Positions 31,516-33,862 of a stretch of DNA of 33,862 nucleotides are shown one piece after another. Under the pieces are notes generated by a model. It was not told where the DNA came from and did not search any database. It saw only the letters and a program-made list of their open reading frames with translations. The DNA lies in contig JACRDT010000022.1 in assembly GCA_016212795.1 (NCBI GenBank), positions 1 to 33,862 on the forward strand, in the 5' to 3' direction. Position 1 is the first letter of the stretch. The number at the start of each line of letters is the position of its first letter. The position numbers were made by a program, and so were the translations under genes. This DNA is from Elusimicrobiota bacterium (GTDB lineage: Bacteria; Elusimicrobiota; Elusimicrobia; UBA1565; UBA9628).

Positions 31516-32496
31516 ATGGAGAACCCCTCGGCCGGCGAGCGCCGCGACGGGCCAGAGCCTCAAGACGACCGGGCTCTCGACGCCCCGATCCCCGTCCCGG
31601 AACCCGCGTCCCGGAGCGCGGGGGGGGACCTCCGAGCCTCGGGGGGGCCCGCCCGCAAGCCTGGGGTCATGGCGCCGCTGGCGGCGGTCGCGATCTGCAT
31701 CCTCGGCGTGGCGTCCTTCTTCACCTTCAACGATCTCTCGCGGGCGCCGACCCCCGCGATCCCGGCCCTGCAGGCGGAGCCCGAGGCCGCGGCCAGCCTC
31801 CCGGGGACCGGCCCGGCGGTCGCGCCGGCGCCGTCGCGGGCGCCGGGCGGCGGGGACGCGCCGGTGGCGGACGGCGCCGCGGCCGGACAGACCCTGGCCG
31901 CCCTCGAGCGGGACGGCTTCGTCCCCGAGTCCCCGTTCGCCCAAGAAGAGTTGGTCGGTCCGCCCGCGGAGGACGGCCTCATCCCCTACGGCGCGCCGGC
32001 GGCGGGGCAAGCGCTCGCCCCGGCCGGTCCGGTCGAGGCGGCGCCGGGGCTTGCCGCCCCGGGGCTCGTCGCGGACGAGGCTCAGCCGCGCCTGACGGCC
32101 GTGGATTGGGGCCCGACCACGCAATGGAAAGGCGTCGCGCTGGGCCAGGGCGGCCTCGGCGCCCAGGCGGGCAAGGGCTGCAACTGCGCCGCCAAGCCCG
32201 TCGTCTCGGGCGGGGCGGGCTACCGCCCGAGCGTGGCGCAGTACACCCAGGGGTTCGCGAAATACCACCCGGGCTACGCGAAATACCACCCGGGCTATGC
32301 GGGGTACCACGCTGGCTACGCGCGCTATGGCGGCGGGTTCGCCTACTATAACCCCGGCTACGCCTATTATCACCCCGGCTACGCGACGTATCAGCCGGGC
32401 TACGCCGCCTACAAGGCTCCGACCGTGACCTACGGCCCGTCGGTGGCGGGCTACAAGAACCTGCCCGCCCCCGCCGAGCCGTCCTGCCAGAAATAG
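31516..32496 (+). CDS. Membrane-anchored protein with tyrosine-rich heptad repeats
   Basis: This 326-aa protein begins with about 48 acidic and proline-rich residues, followed by one transmembrane helix (APLAAVAICILGVASFFTF, about 53-71). A long Ala/Pro linker (about 72-225) and a CNC pair near 219-221 follow. Eleven tandem heptads then occupy 32221-32451 (residues 236-312): the consensus is Y-x-P-G-Y-A-x (YHPGYAK, YHPGYAG, YNPGYAY, YHPGYAT, YQPGYAA and others). The first and last-but-one units are capped as YRPSVAQ and YGPSVAG. The orientation is probably C-terminal part outside the cytoplasm, but this is inferred. I recognise no family. The start ATG31516 fits the promoter; no Shine-Dalgarno is present. 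Confidence 0.75.
   Translation: MENPSAGERRDGPEPQDDRALDAPIPVPEPASRSAGGDLRASGGPARKPGVMAPLAAVAICILGVASFFTFNDLSRAPTPAIPALQAEPEAAASLPGTGPAVAPAPSRAPGGGDAPVADGAAAGQTLAALERDGFVPESPFAQEELVGPPAEDGLIPYGAPAAGQALAPAGPVEAAPGLAAPGLVADEAQPRLTAVDWGPTTQWKGVALGQGGLGAQAGKGCNCAAKPVVSGGAGYRPSVAQYTQGFAKYHPGYAKYHPGYAGYHAGYARYGGGFAYYNPGYAYYHPGYATYQPGYAAYKAPTVTYGPSVAGYKNLPAPAEPSCQK
32221..32451 (+). repeat. Eleven 21-bp tandem units encoding Tyr-rich heptads
   Basis: The units are exactly 21 bp, in frame, each starting with TAC or TAT. Synonymous differences between units (TAC/TAT, CCG/CCC, GCG/GCC) mean the amino-acid pattern is better conserved than the DNA, so selection on the peptide is likely. Confidence 0.9.
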
Positions 32497-32568
32497 GGCG
32501 CCGCTCCGCGGCCAAACTTGCTAAGATTGCCGGCGCAGATTTCTTATGCTCCCCACGGTCTCCTAAAG

Positions 32569-33862
32569 ATGGCCGCCGCCGCCAAGAAGGCCAACTTCCC
32601 GCAGCTGGCGTTCATGATCTACGGCGCCGCCTGCGCCGGCGCCTTCGGACTCGAGGACATGGTCTCCAGCGCCGGCCCGGGCGCGACCCTCATCACCCTG
32701 ATCGCGATGCCCTTCCTCTTCAGCCTGCCCATCTCCATGGCGGTGGCCGAGCTCACCTCGACGTTCCCCGTGGAGGGCGGCAACTACCGCTGGTCGCGCA
32801 TGGCGCTGGGGGATTTCTGGGGCTTCCAGGCCGGCTGGTGGGCTTGGATGACCGGCGTGGTGGTCAACAGCATGTTCGCGGTGCTTTTCGCCGACTACCT
32901 GCGCGGCTGGCTGCCCGGCCTCGGCGGCCCCGGCCACTGGGCCGTGTGCCTGGCCCTGGTCTGGGCCATGCACTACCTCAACCTGCGCGGGGTCCAGACG
33001 GTGGGCAACGCCGCCATCGGGCTGAGCCTCGTCCTGCTCGTCCCCTTCGTCATCCTGACCGGGCTGGGCCTCGCCCACTGGCGCTGCAACCCCTTCTCGC
33101 CCCTCGTGGTCCCGGGCAAGGGCCTGGTCACGGGCTTCGGCGGCGCCGTGGTGCTGGGCATCTGGCTCTACTCCGGCTTCGACAAGCTCTCGGCCGCGGC
33201 CGAGGAGGTGGAGGACCCCCAGCGCAACTTTCCCCGCGCCCTGCTGGTGGCCGCCGTGCTCGCCATGCTCAGCTATCTCGTGCCCACCCTCGCCGCCCTG
33301 GCGGGGAACGCCGACTGGCAGCGCTGGTCCGGCGCCTACTTCCCCGAGGCGGCCCTCCAGCTCGGCGGCCCCGCCCTCAAGAACCTCATGCTCTTCGGCG
33401 CCCTGTGCAGCAACGCCCTGCTCCTCAACGTGACCATGCTCTCGGCCTCCCGGATCCTTCCCGCCATGGCCCAGGACGGCTTCCTGCCTCAAGCCTTCGC
33501 GCGGCTGCACCCGCGCTACGGCACTCCCGCCCTCTCCCTGCTGGCGGGCAGCCTGATCTACAGCGTCTTCTCCCTGTGCAAGTTCACCCAGCTCGCCGTG
33601 GTCTACGCCTGGTTCCAGATGGCCAGCTATATCCTGCTCTACGTCAACGCCTGGGCCCTGCGCCGCCAGCAGCCGGACGCGGTGCGGCCCTTCGCGATCC
33701 CGGGCGGACGGCTGGGGCTCGTCGTCGCCCTGGGGCTGACCTGCGGCCTGGCCGTGCTGGCCATCGGCGGGGCCGTGTTCAAGGACGGGGTGTTCTCCGG
33801 CCGCGCCGCGGTCATCGGGGTGCTCGCCATGGCCTCGGGGCCCCTCGCCTACCGCTGGCTGG
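32569..33862 (+). CDS. APC-superfamily amino-acid permease (incomplete)
   Basis: The frame is open to the window edge, giving 431 residues with no stop. The N-terminal GAACAGAFGLEDMVSSAGPG segment is the APC substrate and ion site in helix 1. Then come TFPVEGGNYRWSRMALGDFWGF, GVVLGIWLYSGFDKLSAAAEEVEDPQRNFPRAL (quoted here as two parts: WLYSGFDKLSAAAEEV and EDPQRNFPRAL) and SASRILPAMAQDGFLPQAF, all typical of amino-acid antiporters and permeases. About ten to eleven hydrophobic helices are visible. The substrate is unknown. The start ATG32569 has only a weak ribosome-binding site (CTAAAG). A helix or two and the C-terminus are beyond the window. Confidence 0.9.
   Translation, partial: MAAAAKKANFPQLAFMIYGAACAGAFGLEDMVSSAGPGATLITLIAMPFLFSLPISMAVAELTSTFPVEGGNYRWSRMALGDFWGFQAGWWAWMTGVVVNSMFAVLFADYLRGWLPGLGGPGHWAVCLALVWAMHYLNLRGVQTVGNAAIGLSLVLLVPFVILTGLGLAHWRCNPFSPLVVPGKGLVTGFGGAVVLGIWLYSGFDKLSAAAEEVEDPQRNFPRALLVAAVLAMLSYLVPTLAALAGNADWQRWSGAYFPEAALQLGGPALKNLMLFGALCSNALLLNVTMLSASRILPAMAQDGFLPQAFARLHPRYGTPALSLLAGSLIYSVFSLCKFTQLAVVYAWFQMASYILLYVNAWALRRQQPDAVRPFAIPGGRLGLVVALGLTCGLAVLAIGGAVFKDGVFSGRAAVIGVLAMASGPLAYRWL

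Noticed and set aside
1..33862. CRISPR array or transposase gene
   Set aside because: There are no regularly spaced direct repeats with unique spacers. The only tandem array is the in-frame 21-bp repeat at 32221-32451. No DDE or serine/tyrosine transposase motifs were seen.

Overview
This is a GC-rich window (roughly 70% by eye) from a Gram-negative, diderm bacterium. The diderm call rests on a LolC/E-LolD lipoprotein-release pair, a lipobox protein and several Sec signal peptides. The mix of GTP-dependent PEPCK, an McsA/McsB pair, a LolC/D-LysS operon, many small secreted or unknown proteins, and near-leaderless promoters would suit a high-GC Elusimicrobiota-like lineage. That placement is inference only; there is no rRNA or other marker to settle it. 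Coding density is high, and no rRNA, tRNA, CRISPR array or transposase gene was seen.

Layout. Positions 1-517 hold no convincing gene, only a 48-bp near-perfect palindrome (35-82) and a leader. On the plus strand follow imidazolonepropionase (hutI), a HAD phosphatase and an M29 aminopeptidase. On the minus strand (3909-9521) sits an unusual pair of large genes: a 1284-aa protein with a degenerate Hsp90/GHKL-like domain (B), then a 569-aa GHKL ATPase with intact ATP motifs (A). The start of a second B paralog lies just after A and is broken off against the aminopeptidase. A 41-nt copy of the aminopeptidase 3' end lies just upstream of B. Next on the plus strand are a secreted unknown protein, a MATE exporter overlapping a B12-type radical SAM gene, and a caspase-like lipoprotein. 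Then come yciO and a glycosyltransferase (minus), a zinc-ribbon/coiled-coil protein and GTP-PEPCK (plus), a secreted endonuclease/phosphatase-family protein (minus), an unknown membrane protein and a ZIP metal transporter (plus).

From 30338 down to 23659 seven minus-strand genes form one operon-like run: lysS, lolC/E, lolD, an ilvE-like transaminase, mcsA, mcsB and a DUF47/PhoU-like gene. A methyltransferase (minus) and a membrane-anchored protein with tyrosine-rich heptad repeats (plus) follow. An APC-type amino-acid permease then runs off the right edge.

Signals beyond the genes. A dispersed palindromic repeat (four copies: about 482, 2527, 10911 and 25736) sits at gene edges; at hutI and mcsA it supplies the Shine-Dalgarno sequence inside a hairpin arm, and at the HAD gene it supplies the stop codon. 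A 165-bp element with 22-bp terminal inverted repeats separates lolC and lolD and contains the lolD start and the lolC stop. Several promoters place the -10 box about 3-10 nt before the ATG, implying leaderless or nearly leaderless mRNAs. The best candidates for undescribed biology are the B-A GHKL gene pair with its broken third gene, and the YHPGYA-type heptad-repeat surface protein.
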